A stretch of 64,000 bases of DNA from Allobosea sp. Root381. GTDB lineage: Bacteria > Pseudomonadota > Alphaproteobacteria > Rhizobiales > Beijerinckiaceae. The position numbers and the translations under genes are program-made. This document shows, piece after piece, positions 1-7,608 of this stretch. How positions within the stretch are numbered: position 1 is the stretch's first letter; the number at the start of each line of letters is the position of its first letter. The notes under the pieces are model-generated. The model was not told the origin of the DNA and ran no database searches. It saw only the letters and a program-made list of their open reading frames with translations. The DNA is taken from NCBI RefSeq assembly GCF_001429395.1, contig NZ_LMJT01000002.1, positions 88,669-152,668 on the forward strand, written 5' to 3'.

Positions 1-1352
1 ACGTCGTGCTCGCCAAGGCCCGGCTCGCCAGCGCCAAGTCGCGCCAGCCAATCGCGGCCAAGCTGATCACCGCCGTGCCGGTCTCGCTGCGTAGCGACCA
101 CTCCTATTCCTTCCTGCTGGCGCAGCAGGCCAGGCGCGCCGGCAATCCGGAGGAAGCCGCCAAGACGCTGGCCGACGTGCCGCGCGACCCCGGATTGCTC
201 GGCGACGGCGACGAATGGTGGACCGAGCGGCGGGTGATCGTCCGCCAGCTCCTCGACGACGGCGATGCCGCCACCGCCTATCAGGTCGCCGCCGGCCATG
301 GCGCCGAGGACGCGGCGGCGCGCATCGACGCCGAATGGCATGCCGGCTTCATCGCGCTGCGCTTCCGCGACCAGCCCGGCCTCGCACTGGAGCATTTCCG
401 CGAGGCCGCCAGCATCGCCGAGACGCCGATCTCGGTCACGCGCGGCGCCTATTGGGAGGGCCGCGCCTGGGAGGCCATCGGCCGGGCCGACAAGGCCAGG
501 GCAGCCTTCGAGCGGGCGGCCGAGCACCCGATCGCCTATTACGGCCAGCTGGCGCGGGCGCGGCTCGGCCTGCCGGACCTGCCGCTGCGGCGGGCGGAAC
601 CGGCCTCGCTGATGCATCTGCCGGGCTATCAGGGCGTGCACGCGCTCTACCGGATCGGCGAGCGCGAGCTCGGGGCGCAGCTGCTGCTCGACCTCAGCCA
701 GCGCCTGGAGAGCACCGAGGCGCTTGAGGCGCTCGCCGCCATCGGCCAGCGCGAGGACGATACGCGCACCCTTCTGGCGCTCGGCAAGATGTCCCTGCAG
801 CGCGGTTTCCCGCTCGACATGGCGGCCTTCCCGACCAGCGGCGTGCCGGACTTCCCCGTGCTGGGAGACCCGATGGAGCGCGCCATCGTCCACGCCATCG
901 CCCGGCAGGAGAGCGCCTTCAACCCGACCGCTGTCTCGCATGCCGGGGCGCGCGGGCTGATGCAGATGATGCCTGCGACCGCCCGCGAGACGGCGCGGCG
1001 CGCCAACCTGCCCTTCGACTGGCCGCGGCTGGGGCAGGATGCGCTCTATTCCGCCCAGATGGGCGCAGCCCATCTCAACGACCTGCTGAAGGACTGGCGC
1101 GGCTCCTACATCCTGACCTTCGCCGCCTACAATGCCGGCTCCGGCAACGTGAAGAAGTGGATCGACGCCTATGGTGATCCGCGCAAGCCCGAGGTCGACG
1201 CGGTCGACTGGATCGAGCGCATCCCCTTCTACGAGACGCGCAACTATGTGCAGCGGGTGATGGAGAACCTGCAGGTCTACCGTCACCGGCTGAACCAACG
1301 CACCGCCTATCTGATCGACCACGACTTGAAGCGCGGCGGCCGGCAGGATTAG
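1..1352 (+). CDS. slt: Soluble lytic murein transglycosylase, 5' end outside the window
   Basis: Periplasmic enzyme that cleaves the MurNAc-GlcNAc bond of peptidoglycan and leaves 1,6-anhydro ends. About 449 residues are visible. The first 290 or so form an alpha-helical repeat region, as in the Slt70 doughnut. The C-terminal SLT domain carries the family motifs: ARQES with the catalytic Glu (about visible residue 302), GARGLMQMMP, AAYNAGSGNV and ETRNYVQRV. The reading frame is open to base 3, and the first in-frame start-like codon is a GTG at base 6 with no leader after it. The family is usually 600-750 residues, so the true start and signal peptide lie upstream. The family call is secure. 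Confidence 0.93.
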   Translation, partial: VVLAKARLASAKSRQPIAAKLITAVPVSLRSDHSYSFLLAQQARRAGNPEEAAKTLADVPRDPGLLGDGDEWWTERRVIVRQLLDDGDAATAYQVAAGHGAEDAAARIDAEWHAGFIALRFRDQPGLALEHFREAASIAETPISVTRGAYWEGRAWEAIGRADKARAAFERAAEHPIAYYGQLARARLGLPDLPLRRAEPASLMHLPGYQGVHALYRIGERELGAQLLLDLSQRLESTEALEALAAIGQREDDTRTLLALGKMSLQRGFPLDMAAFPTSGVPDFPVLGDPMERAIVHAIARQESAFNPTAVSHAGARGLMQMMPATARETARRANLPFDWPRLGQDALYSAQMGAAHLNDLLKDWRGSYILTFAAYNAGSGNVKKWIDAYGDPRKPEVDAVDWIERIPFYETRNYVQRVMENLQVYRHRLNQRTAYLIDHDLKRGGRQD

Positions 1353-1416
1353 ATCGTTCCGAACTCGCCCGCCTCGCGGAGCCTTCGTCCTCGGCGAGCC
1401 GGCCGGAGGCTCGCTC

Positions 1417-1538
1417 AGCCCTCATCCTGAGGAGCCATTCCGCTGGAATGGCGTCTCGAAAGATGCTCCAGGACGCTCAGGTGACATCTGGAGCATCCTT
1501 CGAGACGCCGCCTTCGGCGGCTCCCCAGGATGAGGGCT
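1417..1538. repeat. Intergenic palindromic repeat, CCTCATCCTGAGGAG family, long form
   Basis: The stretch opens with AGCCCTCATCCTGAGGAGC and closes with CCCCAGGATGAGGGCT, so the outer arms are inverted. Nested inside are GGCGTCTCGAAAGATGCTCC and its near inverse GGAGCATCCTTCGAGACGCC. It fills the gap between the transglycosylase and the hydrolase. A short form of the same repeat lies at 37244-37292. It could fold into a large hairpin in RNA and act as a transcription barrier or mRNA stabiliser; that role is inferred. Confidence 0.8.
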
Positions 1539-1566
1539 CGAATTTCATGCCGGTCTCTCGAGGGCT

Positions 1567-2472
1567 ATGGATTTGACGACGCATTCGGACACCGGCTTCA
1601 GCCCGCTCTTCATCAGCGCCCGCGACGGGTTGAAGCTGCATGCGCGCGATTACGGCCCCCTCGCCGCCACGGCGCTGCCGGTGGTCTGCTTGCCGGGCTT
1701 CGCCCGCACGGCGGCCGATTTCCATGAACTCGCGCTCGCGCTCGCCAAAGACGAGGCGAAGCCCCGGCGCGTGCTCGCCGTCGATTATCGCGGGCGCGGC
1801 CTCTCCGAATACGACCGCGACTGGAAGAACTACGACATCCGGATCGAGCTCGACGACCTGATGCAGCTGCTGGTCGCCGCCGGCATCGAGGGCGCGGTCT
1901 TCGTCGGCACCTCGCGCGGCGGGCTTTTGACCATGGCGATGGGCGCGGCGCGGCCGGGCGTCATCAAGGGCGTGGTGATGAACGATATCGGCCCGGTGAT
2001 CGATGCCCGCGGGCTTCTGCGGATCAGAGGCTATGTCGGCAAGCTGCCGATGCCGCGCAGCTTCACGGAAGGCGCCGAGATCCTGAAGCGCCTCTCCGAC
2101 CAGCAGTTCCCGCAATTCGGCGACGCCGAATGGGAGATGATGGCGCGCCGCACCTGGACCGACCGCGACGGCCGCATGCGCTCAGACTACGACCCGAACC
2201 TGATGAAGGTACTGGAGGAGCTCGACCTGGAAGTGCCGCTGCCGGTGCTGTGGAGCTATTTCGACGGGCTGAACGGCGTGCCGGTGCTGGCGATCCGCGG
2301 CGCCAATTCCGACCTGATGGCCGAGAAGACGCTGGTCGAAATGGGCCAGCGGCACCCGGATTGCGAAACCTTCGTCGCGCCCGGACAGGGCCATGCGCCC
2401 CTGCTCGGGACGAAGGACATGGTGCGCCGGATCGGCCGACTCGTCGCGCGGGCCGAGCGGCGCGCCGCCTGA
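1567..2472 (+). CDS. Alpha/beta hydrolase
   Basis: 301-residue cytoplasmic hydrolase of the alpha/beta fold. The oxyanion region is LPGFARTAADF. The nucleophile elbow is GTSRGG (Ser116). The likely acid is Asp249 in GANSDL and the His is His276 in GQGHAP, so the catalytic triad is complete. There is no signal peptide. It stands alone: a repeat lies upstream and a convergent gene ends 6 bases beyond its stop. The substrate cannot be read from sequence; esters, lactones or C-C bond substrates are all possible in this family. Confidence 0.85.
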   Translation: MDLTTHSDTGFSPLFISARDGLKLHARDYGPLAATALPVVCLPGFARTAADFHELALALAKDEAKPRRVLAVDYRGRGLSEYDRDWKNYDIRIELDDLMQLLVAAGIEGAVFVGTSRGGLLTMAMGAARPGVIKGVVMNDIGPVIDARGLLRIRGYVGKLPMPRSFTEGAEILKRLSDQQFPQFGDAEWEMMARRTWTDRDGRMRSDYDPNLMKVLEELDLEVPLPVLWSYFDGLNGVPVLAIRGANSDLMAEKTLVEMGQRHPDCETFVAPGQGHAPLLGTKDMVRRIGRLVARAERRAA

Positions 2473-2478
2473 GCCGCC

Positions 2479-3147
2479 TCAGGCGGCAGGCTTGTCGATG
2501 GCGGCCTCGGCCGGCTTCGGCACTTCTGCGTCGCCGCTGCCGGCCGCCAGCTGCTTCGACTGCCCGACCCAATCCTCGCGCTCGATCCGGCCCGGGAAGG
2601 CCAGATAGCTGCCGACCCATTCGACGTTGCGGGGCGTCCAGGCCGCGATCTGCTCGAAATGCCAGATGCCGAGCGCGTGCAGCTTGGCCTCGTTCTGCTC
2701 TGCGACGCCCTTGATCAGCTTGAGATCGTCGGGCTTCCCGGCGCGTGCGGCGGCGAGGCCGGCGGGACGCTCCCCGGGGATCGTGACCTCACCCTCCACC
2801 GGCGGCAGCGCCGCGGCGGGAACAGCGGCCGGGACCGCCTCGGCAGGAGCTGCGGCGACAGCGGCTTCACCGGCGCTCCGCGTGCCGCGCAGCAGGGCGG
2901 CCGCCACGCAGCCTGCGACATAGACAGCCGAAAACAGCAGCGCCGTTTCGATCCAGGTCGCCGGTGCGCCGTTGACGATCTGCAGCCACGTCAGGCCGGC
3001 GCCCAGCGCCCAGAGCGCCGCGAGCCAGCCGGCGCCCCCTCCGAACAGGCGCAGCTTGCCGCCGTCATGGCCGATCCAGCCCATGACGAGGCCGAGCACG
3101 AAGGCGGCGGCGAGGAACCAGACGAACTGGCTTGCGAGATAAAGCAT
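2479..3147 (-). CDS. Inner-membrane protein with C-terminal helix-hairpin-helix (COG3743-like) domain
   Basis: 222 residues. Three hydrophobic segments (about 4-26, 36-58 and 65-87) are followed by an Ala/Pro-rich linker (about 91-139). The C-terminal domain (140-200) contains DDLKLIKGV, KLHALGI, FEQIAAWT and GRIEREDWV, the pattern of the H3TH/flap-endonuclease-like domain COG3743 common in Rhizobiales. A strong Shine-Dalgarno sequence (GGGGGGAC) precedes the ATG. It starts 12 bases after the stop of the OmpA-domain gene, so the two are probably co-transcribed. Function is unknown. The hairpin domain need not be a nuclease, because similar domains occur at the ends of many membrane and respiratory proteins in this order. 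Confidence 0.75.
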   Translation of the reverse strand: MLYLASQFVWFLAAAFVLGLVMGWIGHDGGKLRLFGGGAGWLAALWALGAGLTWLQIVNGAPATWIETALLFSAVYVAGCVAAALLRGTRSAGEAAVAAAPAEAVPAAVPAAALPPVEGEVTIPGERPAGLAAARAGKPDDLKLIKGVAEQNEAKLHALGIWHFEQIAAWTPRNVEWVGSYLAFPGRIEREDWVGQSKQLAAGSGDAEVPKPAEAAIDKPAA

Positions 3148-3159
3148 GTCCGTCCCCCC

Positions 3160-5484
3160 TTACTTCGCGACCGTGAACTGAACGCGCCGATTCGTCGCCT
3201 TGGCCTCGGTGGAGCCGTGCGGCACCAGCGGCCGCTCGACGCCGAAACCGCGCGTCGCGAGCTGCGCCGGGGCGATGCCGCGCCGGATGAGCTCGTCGCG
3301 AACCCGAAGGGCGCGGCGCGCCGACAGGTCTAGATTGTCGAAGCCGGCACGTTCGCCGTCGCTGTTGGCGTGGCCCTCGATGGTGATGGCCGAGCCCGGG
3401 CACTGCTTCAGGATCGCCGCGGCTTGCGCGATCACGCGCTCTGTCGGCGGGTCGAGCGCCATGACCGAGGTTCCCTGCGCGAAGAGCACCGAATTGCTCT
3501 TCGTCAACGCATCGAGATCGTTCTGACAGGTCGACGGCGGCTCGAGCATGCAGCCGGTCTGGCGGAGCGCGATCGCGGTATCCGTGCGAACTCCCGCCGG
3601 GAGGCCGGTGGCAGCGCTGGTCTCGACCTCGCTCTTTATGAGGTCGCGGCAGGTGAGCCCGCGCAGGGTTACGAGATCATCCGCGAGATTTGCCGTGCCC
3701 ATGTCGAGCCGCAGCAGATTCGTCACCGCGACTTTTGCAGCGGCGTCGAAGCCTTCGGGCGCGCCGGGCACGATCTGCGTCGTATCGGCGAGCCTGCCCT
3801 TGAGCGGCGAGGCCTCTACCAAGGCGTGCAGCGCCTCGCGCACCTGCAGATCCGGCAGATAGCCGGACAGGCTCAGCCCGGTCCGGTCGGCGGACAGCGA
3901 CAGGACATAGGGACGCACCGCAATCGACGCGGCGCCGCCCTGGCCGATGCTCAGCCCGGCCGGCAGGGGCTGGCGGCGCAGCGCGGCATCCAGTTCCTGC
4001 CAGGCCGCGACGTTGGCGACGTCACCCGACAAGCCGAGCACGGCCCCCGCAAGCGAGACCGAACCCTGCTTCAGCTTGTCGAGCAGCTCGAGCGCAAAGC
4101 CGGTCGCCGCTGCGTAATCGGGCTCCGCCCGCAGATTCGGCTCCAGAGCAAGCTGGTCAGAGACTGTGCCGGAAAACAGGCTGCGCGCCTGCGCGACGAG
4201 TGCGTCGCGGGCAGCCTGGTCCCGAACCATGCCTTTCAGCGCCACCGCGCCTTCGGCCCGCGTCGCGCTCCAGGCCAGCGCCACAAGCGCAGCCGGTTGC
4301 TGCGCCTGCGCGGGAGGCGCAGGAGGCGCAGGAGGAGCGCTCGGCTGAGCGACGGCGCCGGGAGCCGGCGGCTTGGCCGGAAGGTCGGAGGGCAGGAAAA
4401 TCGGAGCCGGTATCTCCGGCAGCGGCGGCATCAGGCTCTCGATCGGCGGCTGCGGCGGGCAGGCGATGGTGGCCTGCGCGACCGAATCCGGCCCGTCGCC
4501 CTGGGCGATCTGCAGGCGCAGCGCCTGGCAGGCGGTAAAGGTCTCCGGCCCGTCGCCCGAGAGAGCATAGACATCGCCCGACAGTTCCGCCTTGCCCCGG
4601 CGCAGCCGGGCGAGATCCCCGACCGCCCGGGTGACCTTGGCGAGGAACGCCGCGGGCTCGCCTGCCGCCGGCTTCATCTGGTCGTCGATGCCGATGGGGC
4701 CCGGAAAGGCGCGGCGCAGCAGCGTCAGGATCTGCTGGTGCACCGCATCGGACGGATAGAAGCCTGTCAGGCGCAGCGAATCCGCGGCCAGCTTTTCGGC
4801 GCCCCAGCGATAGGGAGAGACGACGGGCGGCTCGAGCGCGCAGGCGACGGGTTGGAAGCCGTCGCGGGCGAGCGAGGCCGTCGCGGTCTGCAACGCGAGG
4901 AAATGCTCCGGGCTCCCGGCCCTGCCCTCGATGCAGAAACGCATATCGTCGAGCGCGATCTTGCCGGACGAAAGCTTCGGCAACTCGGCCAGCACCGCCC
5001 GCGTCATGGCGTCGAACCCCGCGGGCGCGCCGAAAGCCAGTCTCTGGCTGTCCTCGATCTTAACACCGGGCAGCGCGGCAGTGGCCGCGGCTACATTGGC
5101 CCGCCCCGTCGCATCGTCGGGCACGAAGCCGCCAAGCGTGACGACATTGCCTTCGCGGCTGGCCGACCAGCTATAGGGCTTCTGCGCGACGACCTGGGAG
5201 AGGCCGCCGAGCGCCCGGCGGACGCCGAATTCGGCGCGCAGCCGCGCCACCGCCCGCGTAGCGCCGTCGGCCGACAGCGCCTCGCCGCTGATGGCGACGT
5301 CGCGGCCCTCGACCTGGGCGACGATCGGGCGTGCGCCGGGCGCCTCGCCGGCGACCGCTGCCGCCGCCTCGACCGCTCTCCGGCCGACATCCAGCTCGAT
5401 CGCCGGGCCAAGAAACAGGTTTCCGGCACCCCAGAGCAGGGCCAGCGGCACCAGTCCCCAAAGCCAACGTCCCGGCTGCGTCAT
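3160..5484 (-). CDS. Large OmpA-domain envelope protein with BON-like repeats
   Basis: 774 residues from the ATG at 5484, chosen because GGGGGA lies just upstream; an in-frame ATG at 5520 would add 12 residues with no leader. One N-terminal hydrophobic segment (about 5-27) anchors it to the inner membrane or acts as a signal. Next come repeated BON-like modules (about 40-330 and 400-640), split by a Pro/Ala linker near residues 360-400. The C-terminal OmpA domain (about 660-774) has IEGHANSDG, NLDLSARRALRVRDEL and NRRVQF, the peptidoglycan-binding pattern. Likely role: tethering membrane to cell wall. The following gene encodes a small membrane protein that may be its partner. Confidence 0.82.
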   Translation of the reverse strand: MTQPGRWLWGLVPLALLWGAGNLFLGPAIELDVGRRAVEAAAAVAGEAPGARPIVAQVEGRDVAISGEALSADGATRAVARLRAEFGVRRALGGLSQVVAQKPYSWSASREGNVVTLGGFVPDDATGRANVAAATAALPGVKIEDSQRLAFGAPAGFDAMTRAVLAELPKLSSGKIALDDMRFCIEGRAGSPEHFLALQTATASLARDGFQPVACALEPPVVSPYRWGAEKLAADSLRLTGFYPSDAVHQQILTLLRRAFPGPIGIDDQMKPAAGEPAAFLAKVTRAVGDLARLRRGKAELSGDVYALSGDGPETFTACQALRLQIAQGDGPDSVAQATIACPPQPPIESLMPPLPEIPAPIFLPSDLPAKPPAPGAVAQPSAPPAPPAPPAQAQQPAALVALAWSATRAEGAVALKGMVRDQAARDALVAQARSLFSGTVSDQLALEPNLRAEPDYAAATGFALELLDKLKQGSVSLAGAVLGLSGDVANVAAWQELDAALRRQPLPAGLSIGQGGAASIAVRPYVLSLSADRTGLSLSGYLPDLQVREALHALVEASPLKGRLADTTQIVPGAPEGFDAAAKVAVTNLLRLDMGTANLADDLVTLRGLTCRDLIKSEVETSAATGLPAGVRTDTAIALRQTGCMLEPPSTCQNDLDALTKSNSVLFAQGTSVMALDPPTERVIAQAAAILKQCPGSAITIEGHANSDGERAGFDNLDLSARRALRVRDELIRRGIAPAQLATRGFGVERPLVPHGSTEAKATNRRVQFTVAK

Positions 5485-5846
5485 CCCATTCCCCCGAAGC
5501 CCTGTCCGGCTCGCTCCCATACGGAAGAAAGCCGCCTCGCCCGGAACCAGAAGCTACACGGTTTCAGGCTCTTGAAGAACGCCGCTCATCTCCGGGCTCA
5601 TCTCGCGTCCCACCGTTAGCCGTGGAATCGCGATCCGTGCCCCAAATATGACGGCCTGCTTTAGAAGGCGTGTCGCGACGCGGCTGTCAACCGTCCCGAA
5701 AACCAGCGGGCCAGCTGCGGTTCGCGGCAGATCGGCGCGCTTCGAAGCGGCGCCTCCCCGCTGCACGCGATCCTCGGCAAGTTGACGATGCAAGGCGGTT
5801 CGCGGGGTCGAGACCACGGCTGCGGCCTGCGATCCGCCGCTGGTCC
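5485..5846. other. Gene-free stretch between the OmpA-domain gene and the porin terminator
   Basis: About 360 bases without a convincing gene. Open frames here are extensions of neighbouring shadows without start context or family resemblance. I see no tRNA fold and no strong repeat. It should contain the promoter of the OmpA-domain gene, which is read leftward from 5484. Confidence 0.55.
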
Positions 5847-5880
5847 CAAACAAGAAAAGCCCCGGGTTTCCCCGGGGCTT
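5847..5880 (-). terminator. Rho-independent terminator of the porin gene
   Basis: A perfect 10-bp stem (AAGCCCCGGG / CCCGGGGCTT, bases 5857-5866 and 5871-5880) with a 4-base loop. In the direction of porin transcription it is followed by TTTCTTGTTT. It lies 23 bases past the porin stop. Confidence 0.93.
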
Positions 5881-5903
5881 CCGACTAGGATCGCTTGAGA
5901 CGA

Positions 5904-7196
5904 TCAGAAGTCGCGCTGGATGCGCAGACGGCCGGTGAAGGCGTCGTCCGACTTGCGGGTGCGGACGGTGGGCGCACCAAGAGCAACGTCCTTCAGATCC
6001 GCCACGCGAGCGCCGAACTCGACGCGCTGGTAGAGAACCTCGACGCCGATGTCCAGGCCGGAAACCGGCGACCAGACGACGTTCGCGCCGACGGTGAGCT
6101 CCTTCGGGTCGAGCGAGCCGAGAACGCCCAGGATGTTCGTCCGGGGGGTGTCGAGCTCGGAGTACGAACCGTACACGTCGGTGCGGATCGTGGGGGTCCA
6201 GAAGTGACGGAGGCCCGCAACGATGCTGAAGCCCGAAATCGACTTCGCATTGCCGAGGTTGTCGAACGCGTAGTTCGCGAGGAGCGTGGAGCCCCCGACG
6301 CGGCCGACGCCGACGCTGTTGCCCCAACCGAGATACTCGATCGCGCCATCGGCGTAAGCAGCCTGCAACCAGATATGGTCGCCAGCGGCGAGCATCGGCA
6401 GGTTGATCTTCGCGCCAGCCTGGATGGCCCAGCCGGTCTCTTCACGCTTCACGCCCGTGCCGGGATTGAAGGTGCTGCGGTTGCCGAAGGCACCCGACAG
6501 CTGAGCAGAGCCCCAACCCTGATCGACGCGCAGCGAAGCGACGAGATCCGGATAGGTGCTGCCGGCGTTGGTGCCGATGAGGGTCTGCGCCTGGGCCGTG
6601 GTCTTCGGATCTTCGATCGAGATCGTCGCGCTGAAGCCGCTGCCGAAGGTCGCGGTGTAGGCCAACAGGTGCGGCGAACGATCCGAGGTGCGGACCGTGT
6701 GGAAGCCGAGGTCGTTGGCGTAGAAGTCGAAGAACGACTGCGCGCGACCAGCGGTGATCGGGCCGAACTGGACGAAGGCCTTGTCGAGGTTGACCGTCGG
6801 GTCGCCCAGAGCGGCGCCCGGGGTGATCGCGACGCGACGACCGTTGTTGTGCGCGCCGACCGTGTTGGTCACGTCGTAGCGGATGAAGGTGCGCAGCGTG
6901 CCATAGGCAGTCGCGGTGCGGGCATCGAGGTTCAGACGACCGCGAACGCGGGTGCCGTAACCGTCCTGACCACGCGACCAACGCTCGCCGATCTCGTACT
7001 CAGCGCGCAGACGGCCGCCGATGCGGAGGCAGGTGTCGGTGCCGGGGATGTAGAAGAAGCCGGCGCCATAGGCCGAGCAAACGCGAACGTATTCGACCGG
7101 AGCGGCCTTCCGCGAGGGAAGGTCGGCGGCCTGAGCCCCGGCGACCGCGGCGATGCCGGCGGCGGAACCGAGGAGGAGGCTCTTAACGAGCTTCAT
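5904..7196 (-). CDS. Rhizobiales-type general porin (Porin_2 family)
   Basis: 430-residue outer-membrane beta-barrel for passive diffusion of small solutes. The signal peptide is about residues 1-23, cut after AGAQA. The mature start (ADLPSRKAAPVEYVRVC), the GTDTCLRIGGRLRAEYE segment and the C-terminal Phe of LRIQRDF match porins of Brucella, Rhizobium and Bosea. Two cysteines in the first 60 residues are conserved in the family. GGAGGTT precedes the ATG. It is a single-gene unit with its own terminator and a long upstream region, which suggests separate regulation of an abundant protein. Confidence 0.92.
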   Translation of the reverse strand: MKLVKSLLLGSAAGIAAVAGAQAADLPSRKAAPVEYVRVCSAYGAGFFYIPGTDTCLRIGGRLRAEYEIGERWSRGQDGYGTRVRGRLNLDARTATAYGTLRTFIRYDVTNTVGAHNNGRRVAITPGAALGDPTVNLDKAFVQFGPITAGRAQSFFDFYANDLGFHTVRTSDRSPHLLAYTATFGSGFSATISIEDPKTTAQAQTLIGTNAGSTYPDLVASLRVDQGWGSAQLSGAFGNRSTFNPGTGVKREETGWAIQAGAKINLPMLAAGDHIWLQAAYADGAIEYLGWGNSVGVGRVGGSTLLANYAFDNLGNAKSISGFSIVAGLRHFWTPTIRTDVYGSYSELDTPRTNILGVLGSLDPKELTVGANVVWSPVSGLDIGVEVLYQRVEFGARVADLKDVALGAPTVRTRKSDDAFTGRLRIQRDF

Positions 7197-7608
7197 TGGT
7201 AACCTCCAAAAGAGTTTCGAGACCCTCGGGCTTCGGCCTGTCCTTGTTGGTGATCGGCCCCAGGAGACCCTACCACCGAACCTGCCTATTCCCGGCCTTT
7301 CGCCCGCGTCCCCGAACCATTCAGAGGCGAAGGCGAAAAACAGCGACCGGGAACGTCCCGACGCAGGACAACCATACGAGCGCCGCAGTGCCGATCAACC
7401 TCGATCACGCCACCGCGAGGTTCCGAAGGGCGCTTTGGACCCCGGTGTTGCAGGCAGGTCACGCTTTGACCGCCGAAATTTACGAGCGGTTAACCGCACC
7501 CCGCCGGCCGGGCCTGTTTCGAGGCTTTCCAAAACCGGATTCTTCACAGGCAGGGCCTGTGAGCCCGCCTGTGGAAAGCGAATCTGATTCTCTCCGGGGG
7601 CGGCCCGC
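7197..7608. other. Gene-free stretch upstream of the porin, downstream of tamB
   Basis: About 410 bases with no gene. It carries the porin promoter and leader (GGAGGTT just before the start). Near the tamB end are CACAGGC-AGG-GCCTGTG (7545-7561), a second GCCTGTG copy at 7567-7573, and the small palindrome GAATCTGATTC (7580-7590). These could form a weak terminator for tamB, but no clear T-run follows. Confidence 0.5.

Noticed and set aside
3370..5619. 749-residue open frame on the plus strand opposite the OmpA-domain gene
   Set aside because: It is the antisense shadow of a well-supported gene. It is Arg/Gln-rich with no family motif, as expected for a high-GC mirror frame.
5485..5850. Possible tRNA or small RNA in the gap before the porin terminator
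   Set aside because: No T-arm consensus or cloverleaf could be built, and the GGTTCG strings present lack matching stems.
5895..7202. 435-residue plus-strand frame spanning the porin
   Set aside because: It is an exact antisense of the porin, which has signal peptide, family motifs, ribosome binding site and terminator.
7545..7573. tamB terminator at CACAGGC/GCCTGTG repeats
   Set aside because: The stems compete with each other and no T-run follows in the direction of transcription. Listed only within the gap description.
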